DNA of 64,000 bases from Geotrypetes seraphini (GCF_902459505.1 NC_047088.1:28886730-28950729); one strand, 5' to 3'; positions 11,351 to 22,061 are shown, counted from the first letter of the stretch. The notes: a model not told the origin generated them from the sequence alone. Translations and numbers: made by a program.

Positions 11351-11622
11351 CGGCGGTAGGCGCACAGTTGCAGGGCGCTGGACGGCAGGAGGCGGGCGCA
11401 GGCCGCGCCGTTCCCTTTCCAGAAAGCCTTTCCGCCCTCGGCCCGGTACAGCCGCGGGAAACTCTGCACGAAGCCCCCCTCCGCGTGCCGGCTGCCCACC
11501 TGCGCCAGGACCTTAACCACTTCCAAGGGGGCGGTCAGACTGCGACCCAACAGCCCCGCCAGCCCGCCACACAGCGCGCTCTGCCCGGGGGTCACCCTGC
11601 TGTCCCGCCGCAGAGACCCCAT
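11351..11622 (-). CDS. SLC25A43: Solute carrier family 25 member 43, exon 1 (partial gene)
   Basis: First coding exon of an SLC25 mitochondrial carrier, a six-helix inner-membrane transporter family; the SLC25A43 substrate is not settled. I chose the ATG at 11622 because MGSLRRDSRVTPGQ lines up with the start of the human protein as I recall it; an in-frame ATG lies eight codons upstream. The peptide has a first-helix region (LCGGLAGLLGRSLT), the carrier signature PLEVVKV, and FWKGNGAACARLLPSSALQL before the second helix. The exon ends in ACCGCCG followed by the donor GTAAGT at 11350-11345. No other SLC25A43 exon is seen to the left, so intron 1 exceeds 11 kb. The gene points away from PGRMC1, head to head, start codons about 6.3 kb apart. 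Confidence 0.9.
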
Positions 11623-12110
11623 CCCGCCTCGCCCCTCTCCCAACACCGCCGCCGCGGGGCCGCGCCCCCTCCGAGCTCAGCCGCGGTAGAGCGCGCCCTT
11701 GCTGGTTCCACGGGGGAAGCGCGGGAGCGCGCCCAGCATGCTGAAAACAAAGGGAGGGGCGGGAGAGCGAGTTGTACGCTTCCACCAGAAAGGAGGCGCG
11801 CCCCTGCCCAGATGCTCCACCTTCCCGTCGTCCTGTGCGGGCGAGGGGTGTGTCCCACGTTGCATGTGGAACCAACAGGAAGAAGAAGAGGCGTGTGATA
11901 GCGCACTGCCTAGGCTCCAGAGACAAGGGGGCGTATCCATTCCCTGACGCTCCGCCTTTCCGTCATCCTGTACCCCACCCCTCGTCTCAGCATATTGACG
12001 AAGGAAAGAGGAGGCGCGTAACATCAAAGGAGGGAAAGGGCGCGTCTTCTTTTTTTAGTCAGCGGATGAGCCCCGCCCAACGGAAGTGTCGAATCCCAAT
12101 TGGTTGGATG
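11623..12110 (-). promoter_or_regulatory. SLC25A43: GC-rich putative promoter / 5' region of SLC25A43
   Basis: CpG-rich sequence directly upstream of the SLC25A43 start. It has a diverged local duplication: CTCCACCTTCCCGTCGTCCTG near 11815 resembles CTCCGCCTTTCCGTCATCCTG near 11950, each followed by a CACCCCTCG-like word. AGCCCCGCCCAACGG (about 12068) contains a GC box and CCCAATTGGTTGG (about 12096) a CCAAT-like site. No experimental start site can be given. Confidence 0.55.
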
Positions 12111-12189
12111 CGCTGTGTAACAACTATGAAGAAAAAGTTTCATCATGAGCAGAGATAAACCTAAGATAATGTAGAAGAAGTGTCATCTA

Positions 12190-12366
12190 GCCATATACGT
12201 AGTTACCAGATTTTTGCTGGGCAAAAAGGGTGGCCCCGCCCCATTCGCCCCCCAGTTCTGCCACAGCCCCGCCCCATCCCATCCACAGCCCTGCATTGTT
12301 TCGTCCCCCAACCCGGGCCCCACACAATCCTCATCTCTTTGTGCTGCTTCTGGAGGGCATCTGTGT
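12190..12366. repeat. C-rich repeat fragment, TTACCAGATTTTTGC end
   Basis: Starts with GTTACCAGATTTTTGCTGGG, similar in style to the terminus of the next element. Probably a truncated relative. Confidence 0.35.
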
Positions 12367-12788
12367 AGGGTTATCAGATGCCCAGATTTCCCGGACATGT
12401 CCGGGTTTAGAACATCTTCCTGTTAAAATTGTCAGGAAGGGGCATCCATACATGCAGTGAAATCACGCGCATGCGTGACATCATTGTGTCACGTCCACGT
12501 ATGCACAGATGCCATCTGGGAGCAGGGCTGGGGGGAGCAGAACGGGGTGTGACACAGGCGAAACTGAGTGGGCCTGGGGGCGTGGCTATAGATCTGGATT
12601 TTCCTTCAGGAAAATCTAGTAATCCTACATCTGCGCATGCACGCATGGAACCAGTGACATTACACACATGCTCCTGAACTCAAAGCTTTTCAAAACCCAA
12701 AGTTCCCAGTTTTGAAAAGCCATCTGGACACCTGGACAGTCCTCTAAAAAGAGTACATGTCCAGGTAAATCTGGGCGTTTGGTAACCT
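12367..12788. mobile_element. Non-autonomous DNA transposon with long TIRs
   Basis: Left AGGGTTATCAGATGCCCAGA, continuing into CCCGGACATGT, mirrors the right end ACATGTCCAGGTAAATCTGG followed by GCGTTTGGTAACCT. That is about 35 bp of terminal inverted repeat on a 420-bp element. No clear target duplication and no transposase. Confidence 0.7.
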
Positions 12789-12794
12789 TCCACC

Positions 12795-13515
12795 CAATGT
12801 GTAGCAGAGGCCAAAAAAGCAAGCAGGAAGCTAGGAATTATTAAAAAGGGATGGTTAACAAGACTAAGAATGTTATAATGCCCCTGTATTGCTCCATGGT
12901 GCAATCTTATCTGGAGTACTGCATTCAGTTCTGGTCTCCTTATCTCAACAAAGATATAGCAGCGCTAGAAAAGGTTCAAAGAAGAGCACCAAGATGATAA
13001 AGGGGATGGAACTCCTCTACTATGAGGAAAGACTACAAAGGTTAGGGCTCTTCAGCTTGAAAAAGAGACAGCTGAGGGGAGATATGAGTGAAGTCTACAA
13101 AATCTTGAATGGAGTAGAACGGATACAAGTGGATTGATTTATCACTCCATCAAAAATTACAATTACTAGGGGACACTCGATTAAGTTACAGGGAAATACA
13201 TTTAAAACCAATTGGAGGAAATATTTTTTCAGTCAAAGAATAGTTAAGCTCTGGAATGCATTGCCAGAGGTTGTGGTAAGAGCGGATAGCGTAGCTGGTT
13301 TTAAGAAAGGTTTGGACAAGTTCCTGGAGGAAAAGTCCATAGTCTGTTATTGAGAAAGACATGGGGGAAGCCACTGCTTGCCCTGGATCAATAGCATGGG
13401 ATGTTGCTACTCCTTGGGATTTGGCCAGATACTAGGGATCTGGATTGGCCACTTTGAAAATGGGCTTGATGGACCATTAGTCTGACCCAATAAGGCTATT
13501 CTTATGTTCTTATGC
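12795..13515 (+). mobile_element. CR1 LINE, 3' fragment
   Basis: Encodes the CR1 C-terminal region in broken frames (LEYCIQFWSPYLNKD-like, YYEERLQRLGLFSLKKRQLRG), then the 3' UTR GGACCATTAGTCTGACCC and the tail TTCTTATGTTCTTATG. More decayed than the copy at the left edge and from a different CR1 subgroup. Confidence 0.85.
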
Positions 13516-13654
13516 ACATATAAGCAGATAAAATAGATTATTTATCAGTGTCAGCCATGTGCAGTATGTAAGAGCTGCTGCCCGCATCCCTGTGCAATTG
13601 AAGGCAGGAAGGAGCAGCCCAGCTGGACAGTTCTGAAGGAGGTAATTGTGACCC

Positions 13655-13846
13655 CCCACTAACCCAGAAGGCTTCCCTCTGATGTCAGCTCTGACATCGG
13701 AGGGAAGCCTTCTGGGTCAGCTTCGGCGGAGGGGGTAATGTAGCTGGAGGGCAGGAAGGAGGGCATGAGATCCCCAGCTGGATGGCCCTGAAGGAGGGAA
13801 TTGGAATTCCCTGCTGATCCTGAAGGCTTCCCTCTGATGTCAGCTA
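13655..13846. repeat. Hairpin repeat with a third copy of one arm
   Basis: ACCCAGAAGGCTTCCCTCTG at about 13658 pairs with CGGAGGGAAGCCTTCTGGGT ending at about 13713, nearly perfect 27-bp arms. CTGAAGGCTTCCCTCTGATG recurs at about 13822. Confidence 0.75.
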
Positions 13847-13849
13847 CTT

Positions 13850-14215
13850 TTTTTATGGGCCCAATATTGTGTATGTTATACATAGAGCAACAAAAATGAA
13901 ATCCAACCAAATCTGCAGGAAAACCACCAGAACAGGAAAACCAAACAAAAACTGCAGACAATGTACACGATGCAGGCAATAATTTATTGTACCAAAGTTA
14001 AAATGCAGTAAGATAAAAACCTTTTTACCAACCAAGGGACCCGACACGGTCCGTGTTTCGGACAACACACCTTCATCAGGGGTCCATGGTAAATAAGGTA
14101 TAAAGTGTACCACATGAAATGAAGATAACAACGAAAGCCTGACTGTTGAATACGCCAAAAACGCTGCCAAAAATAGAGCCACTCACATCTGTGCCCATAG
14201 AAAAAAAAAATGAAA
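13850..14215 (-). repeat. Short retro-repeat carrying a hammerhead-like motif
   Basis: Shares with the 25.6 and 27.7 kb repeats the module around the ribozyme-like core. The surrounding sequence has no coding frame. Penelope-like elements are the known carriers of such motifs, so this may be a non-autonomous derivative; that is an inference. Confidence 0.5.
14037..14085 (-). ncRNA. Hammerhead-ribozyme-like motif, copy 1
   Basis: On the minus strand in order: stem I strand GGACCC, core CUGAUGA, a weak stem II, core GAAA, stem III (ACACG/CGUGU with a 3-nt loop), C at the cleavage position, and stem I partner GGGUCC. The A-U pair closing stem III is canonical. One extra A follows CUGAUGA, so the usual first stem II G-C pair is displaced. 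Activity is uncertain. Confidence 0.6.
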
Positions 14216-14221
14216 ACACAG

Positions 14222-14491
14222 TTACCAACAGGTCTAGGCCTGTCGGTTTTTTGGGGGGTTGGTTTTATCGATCCAATTCTGGCATGCAATGTTAGTCCAT
14301 CAATCGGATGGCTCATTTTAATATTAATGACCTCATTTGCATGTCAGAATCAGGGAATATACAACCACATGGAAAACTATGCGATGAGCTGTTTTGAGCA
14401 TCGGGTTGGCAAATTTCTTCAGGCGCTCAGCCAGTCAAACTGGTTTAGTGACAATCGGTACACAATCAGACAGTTTTGTGCATTTATCCCT
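14222..14491 (-). mobile_element. Partial MITE, GGGCTAGATTCAC family
   Basis: Matches in reverse the left part of the element at 32286-33440: ATGGCTCATTTTAATATTAA corresponds to its AAAATGAGCCATC region, and the words CAACAGGTCT and CAAACTGGTTTAG are shared. Confidence 0.6.
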
Positions 14492-14520
14492 CAGTGCTAT
14501 TTTGTTCTATTCCTGCCTTT

Positions 14521-15686
14521 GGGCTATATTCATTAAAGTCCACAAATCGCTCCAATTCGTGTCCTTTCCGTTTCCGATTTATTCTGGGTGATTGATTCAG
14601 TAAAGCTTGTCCATGCAAATGATCAAATTGTAAACACGCCTCCATTCGCGCACATGACTCGCTGTAACATTGATTGACATGCGTGCGCACTGTATCTTTG
14701 TTGGTTTTGAAGCACATAACGCATGCGCTAGCTCTTTAGGACTTCACTGCATAGAAATGGGGTGGGGGTTTAATCGCGGATGTCATTGGCGGGCTCTGAA
14801 TACGCCTACCGCAAAGCATTGTTGTCGTAAAAAAATACAATAAAAGAACTAGTTTTTACCAACCTCTCCTTGGCATACTAGTGTTCCAAAAGAAGCAGAT
14901 AGCGTAGCCGACGAGCAAAGTCCATTTCACTCAGGAAAAGAACTGTTTAGTTGCTAGAAGGCACAACAGTTAACAGCAGTTGAATGTGCTGGGATTACGT
15001 GCTGTTATATACAGCCTCTGAATCCCAGGAGGCTGTGCGGCTCTTTCTGCTGTGAAGCACAAAGCAACCAAATGCGACCCCGTGATGTCAGATGCACGCG
15101 ACAATCTAGCTGGAAGGAAGGGGGGAGGGATAGCTGGCCCTTGAAAGTTATTTTTGATTTTTTAAAAAATTTGTCACTGATATATGAAATGTACAATGCG
15201 CAAGGAGAGCACGGGGTTAATCTGCGATTTTCTCGCCATGCAGATTACAAATCCAAGATTCATTCCCGCGCTCACTATGCACATTCCAAAAAAATCAAAA
15301 AATATTTCTAACGCTTATGTACATGAAAGTTTACATATATTTAAAGTTTAGATATATTTTGGATTTTTTGCGGGGTAGATATATATTTTTAATGGGGTTC
15401 TTAACATGCACGCAGCAGTTGCTAGGCAGGAATAGTCGGTGAGGATGTAAAGCGACTGGTCCTCAGCAGTCAAAATTTTTTGGATTGGAAAGGCCAGTCG
15501 GCTTGGATGAAATGGTTTCATGAATCGATGCCTTAAGAAATTTACATGCCGTTTTACTCATTTGCATGCAACAGATCAGATTGGGTGTGGATGGGGTCTG
15601 GAGGAAGGTTAGTGAATCAAGCCGTAGTCGGAAAGTGAGTGCAAACTGATCGGTACACAATTGGTTTACTTAGTGAATCTAGCCTT
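14521..15686. mobile_element. Full-length MITE-like element, GGGCTAGATTCAC family
   Basis: Left end GGGCTATATTCATTAAAG and right end CTTAGTGAATCTAGCC are inverted repeats about 1.17 kb apart. The interior has no transposase frame. Harbinger- or hAT-derived origin is possible, but no target duplication is clear. Confidence 0.6.
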
Positions 15687-15707
15687 TTGTTTGCTGTTCA
15701 TAACTTA

Positions 15708-15806
15708 GGGCTCCTTTTACTAAGGTGCGCTATCGTTTTTAGCGCGCGCTGCATTGCCCCGCATGCTAACCCCACGCTACGCACCAAGAACTAACGCCAG
15801 CTCAAT
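15708..15806. mobile_element. Left half of a TTTTAC(A/T)AA-family MITE
   Basis: Starts GGGCTCCTTTTACTAAGG and contains GCGCTATCGTTTTTAGCGC; the right end is missing. Confidence 0.5.
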
Positions 15807-16305
15807 GCTACATCTTCTTTAATGGTGTATACTTGCAGAGTAAAGGTCTGAGGAGATACTGCTGCTACTCTCTGACATCCTTTGTTATCCACTGAATGGG
15901 TACTTATCTTCTTTGTTTAGACAGATGGCTAGCATTTCATAGTTCAGGCAATACATTTTAGTGCAGGCAATATTTTCATAATTGTCAGATCCAGCAAAAA
16001 TTAATCATACCATGTTGCATTTGTATTTTCTGATCCAAATCTACCCTTCAAAAACCCAACTTGGTTTGAATGAATAAGTAGAAATAGAACTTTTCAAGTT
16101 GTGAAACCAACATTTTTGTAAATGTTTTGTAATCAAGGTTCAATAAAGAGATTGGGAGATAGTTTTGTACTAATTGAGGATCCTGATTAGATTTGGGTAA
16201 AACAATAATGTTAGCATCTACAAATGTCCCTAATGATGATGGATGAGATATTAAATCTTGTTAGTACAAAAGTAGTTTCAGAGTGATAAAAGTGTGAAAG
16301 ACTTA

Positions 16306-16352
16306 CCATAGCCGGTGCTAAAAACAATCTATGGTTTTGTAAAAGGGAGGAT
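16306..16352. mobile_element. MITE right end, TTTTGTAAAAGGG family
   Basis: CGGTGCTAAAAACAATCTATGG followed by TTTTGTAAAAGGGAGG is the right terminus of the family seen whole at 10143. Confidence 0.6.
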
Positions 16353-16504
16353 AAAATAGAATACCTAGACAAAGATTAAAATGAAACACCAAGAAGCTGG
16401 ACTCTGCATACAATGCAACACCACAGAAACAGTGATGCATCTCCCTAATATTGTGCAAAATATAAAGATAGCAGATGTAAATTTGACAAAAACAGAGAAA
16501 TAGA

Positions 16505-16590
16505 AACATGATGCCAGATAAAGGCCACATGGCCCATCTAGTCTACTCATCCGCAGTAGCCATTATTTCTTCCTCTCTCTAAGAGATCAT
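16505..16590 (-). mobile_element. CR1-type LINE 3' tail
   Basis: CATGATGCCAGATAAAGGCC then CCCATCTAGTCTAC is the reverse of the tail at 7655-7790. Confidence 0.55.
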
Positions 16591-16606
16591 CACTTTACAA
16601 ATTAAC

Positions 16607-16758
16607 AAATACCCCCCCTTTTATGAAGTTGCATTAGGGTTTTTTTTAAAAATTGGAGGCCACGGCTGTAAAAGCTCTGGTGCTCAAAAAATTCCTATGA
16701 GCATCGGAACTAATACCGCAGCGGCCAGCAATAAAAAATCCTACCATGGCTTTGTAAC
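16607..16758. mobile_element. MITE, CCCCCCTTTTATGAAG family member
   Basis: Ends CCCCCCTTTTATGAAG and TGGCTTTGTAACAAAAG. The centre ATTCCTATGAGCATCGGAAC matches that of the MITE at 7051, so the two are close relatives. Confidence 0.6.
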
Positions 16759-17264
16759 AAAAGTTATTGAAAACCTTATAGAATTTAGCAGGGAGACCAT
16801 CGGGTCTAGGTGCTTTGGATGAAGCAATATCTTTGTTTATGGGTTACTTGAAATATTCACAGGACTGAGCAGAAAGTTTAGGCAGATTGATGGATTTAAA
16901 GAATTTGGAAATATATTCTGTTGTAGTTTCATATTTGTATAATGTGTTATAAAAAGAACTGAAAAGAGAGAGGATATCAGATGATGATATTAATAGGGAT
17001 CCATTAATAATAATAACAACAGGACCGTGAAGTTCTATGCGGTTTACAAAGATTAAAAAAGGCTTTTATAGCTGTTATCCTTCGGTTCTTTTGCCTTTGA
17101 TATATGAAGCCAATAGTTTCTCTGATTTATTAGCAGATGTATAGAATGTAGAACATTGTTTAAAATGTATTGCTGAAACATGATTACTGAAAATAATGTT
17201 ATACTTAAATTTGAGTAACTTTTTTTTAGTGCACTATTAGGATTTCAGCCCAAACCAAGAAGAG

Positions 17265-17400
17265 AATGAACATAAGAATAGCTATATTGGGTCAGCCCAA
17301 TGGTTCATCTAGCCCTAGCCCAGTAACCTGTTTCATTATAAGTCTAGGAAATAAATGAATAAGAGCTGCCAAGTTACCCATTCCAAGAGGGGGACTTTTT
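17265..17400 (-). mobile_element. CR1 3' tail
   Basis: ACATAAGAATAGCTATATTG and GGGTCAGCCCAATGGTTCAT are the reverse of the CR1 3' UTR seen whole at 13440-13515. Confidence 0.75.
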
Positions 17401-17559
17401 GGCTTGTCCTAGCTGAAAACTTACATCCCAAAAACCTGCAGTGTTTACTGTAGTCCATGATTCTATGCATTGAAATCAGTGCTGTAAGTCACCCCTTCCG
17501 CCTTTCCAAGGTATCACATTATTATATGCAGCATTTGATTTTTGCTTATTGGGTTGGGG

Positions 17560-17910
17560 GTGGGTGGGCTGGAAACGTGCCACCGTGATCTCTTTGCGCC
17601 CCTCCACCTTTCCTAGCCACCGCCCGAGTTGGCTACTGATTGGCTCGGTCGGCTGGCCAGAACCAATCAGAAGCAGGGCGGGGGTGGAGCTTGGCTACTC
17701 CAGCCTGCACGTAGCTTCCTGTCCAGTCGCTTTTAGCAGCAGCGCCTAAGCGCCGATCGACCAGCCGCTCGGAGCTATCCCCCGGGGGGTGGGCGCTGCT
17801 TCGCTTCCCTAAACCTATGTAACCCGATCCCAGGGCTGCTCCCTAGCGCCTCGGACGTCACAGCCGCGCGCTCTTCTCTCCCTTTCCGCCGCCGCCGGTC
17901 CCGGGGCAGC
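17560..17910 (+). promoter_or_regulatory. PGRMC1: PGRMC1 promoter and 5' UTR
   Basis: CpG-rich region before the PGRMC1 start. It has an inverted CCAAT box (GATTGGCTC, 17638-17646), a direct one (AACCAATCAG, 17661-17670) and a GC box (AGGGCGGGGG, about 17676-17685), a layout typical of TATA-less housekeeping promoters. No TATA box is evident. Confidence 0.7.
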
Positions 17911-18214
17911 ATGGAGGACAACATGGCAGAGGAGGAGGTGCAGAGCCAGGGCGGCGTGCTGCAGGAGATCTTCACCTCGCCGCTCAACCTCATCCTGCTC
18001 AGCGTCTGCCTCTTCCTGCTCTACAAGATCATCCGCGGCGACAAGCCCCCGCCGAGCCTGGACGAGCCGGACGAGCCGCTGCCCAAGATGAAGCGGCGCG
18101 ACTTCACGGTGGCCGGGCTGCGCGAGTACGACGGCACCCAGAACCCCCGCATCCTGATGGCCATCAATGGCAAAGTCTTCGACGTCACCAAGGGCAAGAA
18201 GTTCTACGGGCCAG
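17911..18214 (+). CDS. PGRMC1: Progesterone receptor membrane component 1, exon 1
   Basis: PGRMC1 is a single-pass ER membrane protein with a cytochrome-b5-like haem-binding domain; it dimerises through haem and supports cytochrome P450 enzymes and sterol metabolism (family knowledge). The exon starts at ATG 17911; a second in-frame ATG is four codons on. It encodes an acidic N-terminus, one membrane helix (about residues 20-42, [17 protein letters not shown]), a Pro-rich linker and the start of the b5 fold ([15 protein letters not shown]). Y99 in KFYGP corresponds to human Y107. Donor GTGAGG at 18215. Exons join in frame to give 186 codons against 195 in human. The sequence is closer to PGRMC1 than PGRMC2, and the neighbours agree. 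Confidence 0.97.
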
Positions 18215-18247
18215 GTGAGGCTGGCAGCGCTGTGCATCCTAACGCAC

Positions 18248-18650
18248 ACTAGACAGTCCCTGCTCAGAAGAGCTTACAACTTAATTTAGACGGGACATTG
18301 CCGGGTTGGGGAGGTTACAGTGGGAGTTAAAGTTGAAAGAAGTTTCAAAAAAAGTGGGCCTTTAGCTTGGATTTGAACACTGCCAGGGATGGAGCATGAT
18401 GTATTGATTCAGGCAGCCTGTTCCAGGCGTACGGCCTCGCAGGAAAGAAGGGACGGAGTCTGGAATTGGCAGTGGAGGAGAAGGGTGCAGATAAGAGGGG
18501 CTTGCCCGATGAGCGGAGATCATGGGGGAGGGGAGGGGAGCACATGGGGAGATAAGCGAGTTCATTTGCATAACTCATTAGGGATTGAAATTGGGGCCCT
18601 GTGTGAGAAGCAATCCGTCGGTGGTAAGGCCACCCTTTTGCCAAGGATCA
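18248..18650 (-). mobile_element. L2-like LINE 3' fragment
   Basis: On the minus strand encodes the LINE RT C-terminus AWNRLPESIHHAPSLAVFKS followed by KLKAHFF, then a short 3' UTR ending near the CAGTCCCTGCTCAGAAGAGC word. It lies in PGRMC1 intron 1 just after exon 1. Confidence 0.65.
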
Positions 18651-18659
18651 GTTTGCGCA

Positions 18660-20860
18660 CCAGTGTGAAACTGCATGTTAATCTGGAGGTGTTGTCCTAC
18701 TTAGAGGTGTTGATAATTTTTAATCTGCTTGCTTTTCCCAGACCCTGGCCTGTACTGCACTTTGCACGTCTGTAGTGTTAAATAACCAGCCAGGCCAGTT
18801 TAGGGAGTTATCTTGAAAGAGGGTGAATAAAACCATAAACTTTGAGCCTTAGATTCTTAGCTAAGAGCCTGCTCTTATTTCCAACTTTGTGTCTGTACCT
18901 GTCATCCAATACTTCCCTGATCAGCTTTCTTTTCTTTCCTTTCTGGTGTATGGGCAGCATGTGGGTGAATGTTAACTTAATAAGGAGCCTTGGAGTTGTT
19001 AGCTGCTTCCATAATACCAAATACAGTAACTATATTTGAAACAAGCCTGGTTACCCAGTATGAGCTATAAGCTGTCAAGCTGCACATCATTACCTGTATT
19101 TAGTTAATTGATACTAGTGTCAGTAGGAGATAAGCTGTTGCAAAGAACTAGGTTCTGTCATATGAGTATCACAGCATCACCATCGGTTAAAAAGTAGATG
19201 GCTACTTATCCAAAAGTTCTTCCACTATGTTCATTTCATCATAAGTACATACTTTATTATATAACGGTGTACTTAATAAGTCACCAGGGAAACAAATAAT
19301 TTTTGACCATTTGATCAAAGGTGTTGGCAGGCTGGAGTGCTAACCTTTGGATTTGCTTTCTGCGAGTGATCCTTACTTGGTTTTTGCAAATTGTATGACC
19401 TGGCTGCCGAACCCAGAGCCAAGTTCTCTCTCTCTCTCTTCTCTGTGTTTACATTGAAAACACAGATTGGCCCCTGCCTGCCTTTTCCCCTCCTCTGTTC
19501 TCTTCATGGATGCCATCTTTGTTTCATTTTATTTTCTTCCATCGATGTCTCTCCTCTTTTCTCCCTCTATCTTTTTTCTGTTTGGCAGCAGCTGCTCTTT
19601 CTGTCCCCAGAGCCATAATGCCTCCTCCCCTTTTCTCAAAGGTCTGGATGCGTTGTGTTCATTATATATACTACACTAAGATAGTTTACCCATGCACTAG
19701 AGTTTGATTTTGAGGCTGGAAAGGCTGCTGTCAAGATGAATTTCTTTCCCATCAGTTGTTTATTTTTCCAGCAGGTATTGTGTTACCATGTGCTTATGAT
19801 TTGTGTATTCAGGGACCAGCATGCTAGTAGCCAAACCAGTTATATAAGTGCATTAGTGACAGCAACAACATAATTAACAGGTTTCTGTAGGCCCTGCCAA
19901 CTGCTGAGGAGCAGGAGTTTGAGGTTTCCAAGCCCTGCCAGTCATGTGTATGAGGCCTCTGCCATTGCCGTGGTCGCCAAGCCTGTTGGTGGCTGCCTGG
20001 GAGGGGAACAAGGGAGAGAACAGAGGAGGGAAAGAGTTGGGAGGGGCAGGAAAAGATGAAGGGGAGTATTGAGGATGAAGGGGTGTAGGACCTCCTTTGC
20101 CACACCTAACACATTCCAAAAGCAGCTTATGTACATATACTCCCCCCTTCTTACTCACTCAGCAGCTGACGCTTCATCTCTTATCGGCAATCCTCTTCTC
20201 TTCATGGATTGTGCTCTTAAGTTGCCCTTTAATTCCATAGTAGCTATTGTATAAAGCATCATCTCAGTGTACGGTACAAGATCATGACTTAATTATACTG
20301 AGGACCCTGCCATAAGGATTATTACCCTTTGTGACAGATTTAAGAGCTCTGTGAATGTCTGAAGAATTGGAGATTTTAGATCCTGTGAATCTTGTCTTAT
20401 ATGACTGAAAGATGCTTGGGTCAGGTTGATGGATATTCACCATTGTCCCACTGAAATCTACTCATTTACATGCTTATTTGGGTACATCTCCTACATGTTC
20501 TAAGCCAGAGGTCACCAAAAGCCGTTTATGGTGGACAGGAATGGCAGGGGTGTGCCAACATTACAGACATGAGAAAGCAAGAGAGACTGGGGGGAGGGGG
20601 GGATAATTTGTTATTAAATGGTTGTCCGACTTCTCTGTACGCTTCTTCCTGATGTAGTTAGTTGTGTCATTGAAGGAAATGCTCAGTTGGCCATTATTCA
20701 AATAGAAGAATGTATAAATCTGCTGTCTGTACTGGGAGACGCTTGTAGCTTGGTTGAACTTTCCTGACCCTGATGTTTGTAGTCATTCCTGTACAGGCCG
20801 CAGTGCATTGCCTAGCCCAGGATAACCCTGTGCAAGAATTTATCAGATTGACTTGAGTTA
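18660..20860. other. PGRMC1 intron 1, largely unique
   Basis: No coding frame or clear repeat is supported. A pyrimidine-rich stretch lies at 19425-19640, and a hAT-like word CCAGAGGTCACC at about 20505. Confidence 0.4.
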
Positions 20861-20989
20861 ATATTTAATGGAGTTTAGCAAGTGACCTGTTCTCTTGTCT
20901 CTGACCCAGATTGTGTTGAAAGATTTTGTTCTCTGCATGCTGTTCCTCCCTCCCTTGCTGCTCTGCGTCCAGCCCCTCTCGATGCTTTG

Positions 20990-21392
20990 CGGGCATTTGC
21001 TGGGTCTGCCATGAGGCCTGGTGGTCCAGCGGTGGATGGGACAGGAGGGAACTCGGCGGCAGCCAATTAGCTAACGGCTCTGCATGGGCAGGAGCGAAGG
21101 AAGGGGGCGCTCCTGCCACGATTCACCGCTGGACCACCAGGGAAACTAAAGTTACTCGGGGGGAGGCAGAAGGGAGATGATCATTAGAATTGGCTGGGAC
21201 AGGAGGCGGGAGGGATCCCTTCTGTCCTGGCCACCACTGGACTACTAGGTCTCACAGCAGGCCTGGTCGAGGCCTGCAGACAGGTTTGGAAGGGGAGCAG
21301 GTTTGCACTGACCTGAATATAAACCAAGATCCCCATTTAGGGCCATTTTATTGGCCTAAAAATCTCTGTTTATATTCAAGTATATACGGTAA
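20990..21392. mobile_element. MITE fragment ending in ATATACGGTA
   Basis: Contains GGTGGTCCAGCGGTGGATGG and its reverse-like CGCTGGACCACCAG. It ends with TTTATATTCAAGTATATACG, also seen (TTTATATTCGAGT) near 62028-62040. Confidence 0.4.
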
Positions 21393-21444
21393 GCTTATTT
21401 TTTATATGAAGAAGAGGTTACCTTCTAAAACTAATTATCAAACC

Positions 21445-21998
21445 CCCCCTTTTACTAAACCATAGTGTGGTCATAAGAATATCCTTACTGGGTCAGACCA
21501 ATGGTCCATCAAGCCCAGTAGCCCCTTCTCACAGTAGCCAATGCAGGTCACTAGTATCTGGCAAAAAACCCAAAAAGTATCAACATTCCAAGCTACTGAT
21601 TCAGGGCAAGCAGTGGCTTTCCCCATGTCTTTCTCAATAACAGACTATGGACTTTTCCTCCAGGAACTTATCCAAACCTTTCTTAAAACCAGCTACGCTA
21701 TCCGCTCTTACCACATCCTCTGGCAATGCGTTCCAGAGCTTAACTATTCTCTGAGTGAAAAAAAAATAATTTCCTCCTATTGGTTTTAAAAGTATTTCCC
21801 TGTAACTTCGAGTGTCCCTATTCTTTGTCATTTTTGACGGAGTGAAAAATCGATCCACTTGTACCCGTTCTACTCCACTCAGGATTTTGAGGACTTCAAC
21901 CATATCTCCCCTCAGCCGCCTCTTTCAAGCTGAAGAGCCCTAACCGTTTTAGTGTCGGTGCTAAAAACCACACTATGGTTTTGTAAATGGGGGGGGGG
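21445..21998. mobile_element. TTTTACTAAACC-family MITE split by a CR1
   Basis: The left half CCCCCCTTTTACTAAACC (21443-21470) and right half AAAAACCACACTATGGTTTT (about 21963-21982) are inverted partners 490 bp apart. TAGTGTGG on the left and TAGTGTCGG on the right of the CR1 look like its target duplication. Confidence 0.75.
21472..21948 (-). mobile_element. CR1 LINE 3' fragment inside a MITE
   Basis: Minus-strand frame VEVLKILSGVERVQVDRFFT and FTQRIVKLWNALPEDVVRAD is the CR1 C-terminus; the 3' UTR reaches CATAAGAATATCCTTACTGG at 21472. It is of the same subgroup as 12795-13515. Confidence 0.85.
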
Positions 21999-22061
21999 GG
22001 GGGGAGGACAAATGCATTGTTAGTCCAATAAAAAAGGTATTACTTTATTTGCTTTATATTT

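Larger units (their letters stand above)
16040..17225 (-). mobile_element. Second L1-like RT fragment, interrupted
   Basis: Collinear on the minus strand with the L1 at 6540-7640: the GGTTCAATAAAGAGATTGGG and AGGTGCTTTGGATGAAGCAA regions correspond to the first copy. A 460-bp block (about 16300-16765) of MITE ends, a LINE tail and unknown sequence splits it. Heavily mutated. Confidence 0.75.

Noticed and set aside
11351-11622. SLC25A5 (ADP/ATP carrier), which lies near SLC25A43 in human
   Set aside because: The first-helix sequence and the N-terminus MGSLRRDSRVTPGQ fit SLC25A43, not the ADP/ATP carriers.
11368-11898. Plus-strand frame of 176 codons over the SLC25A43 exon
   Set aside because: Antisense to a clear coding exon and promoter; CpG-rich DNA gives long chance frames.
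17815-18249. Minus-strand frame of 144 codons opposite PGRMC1 exon 1
   Set aside because: Antisense shadow of the PGRMC1 exon.
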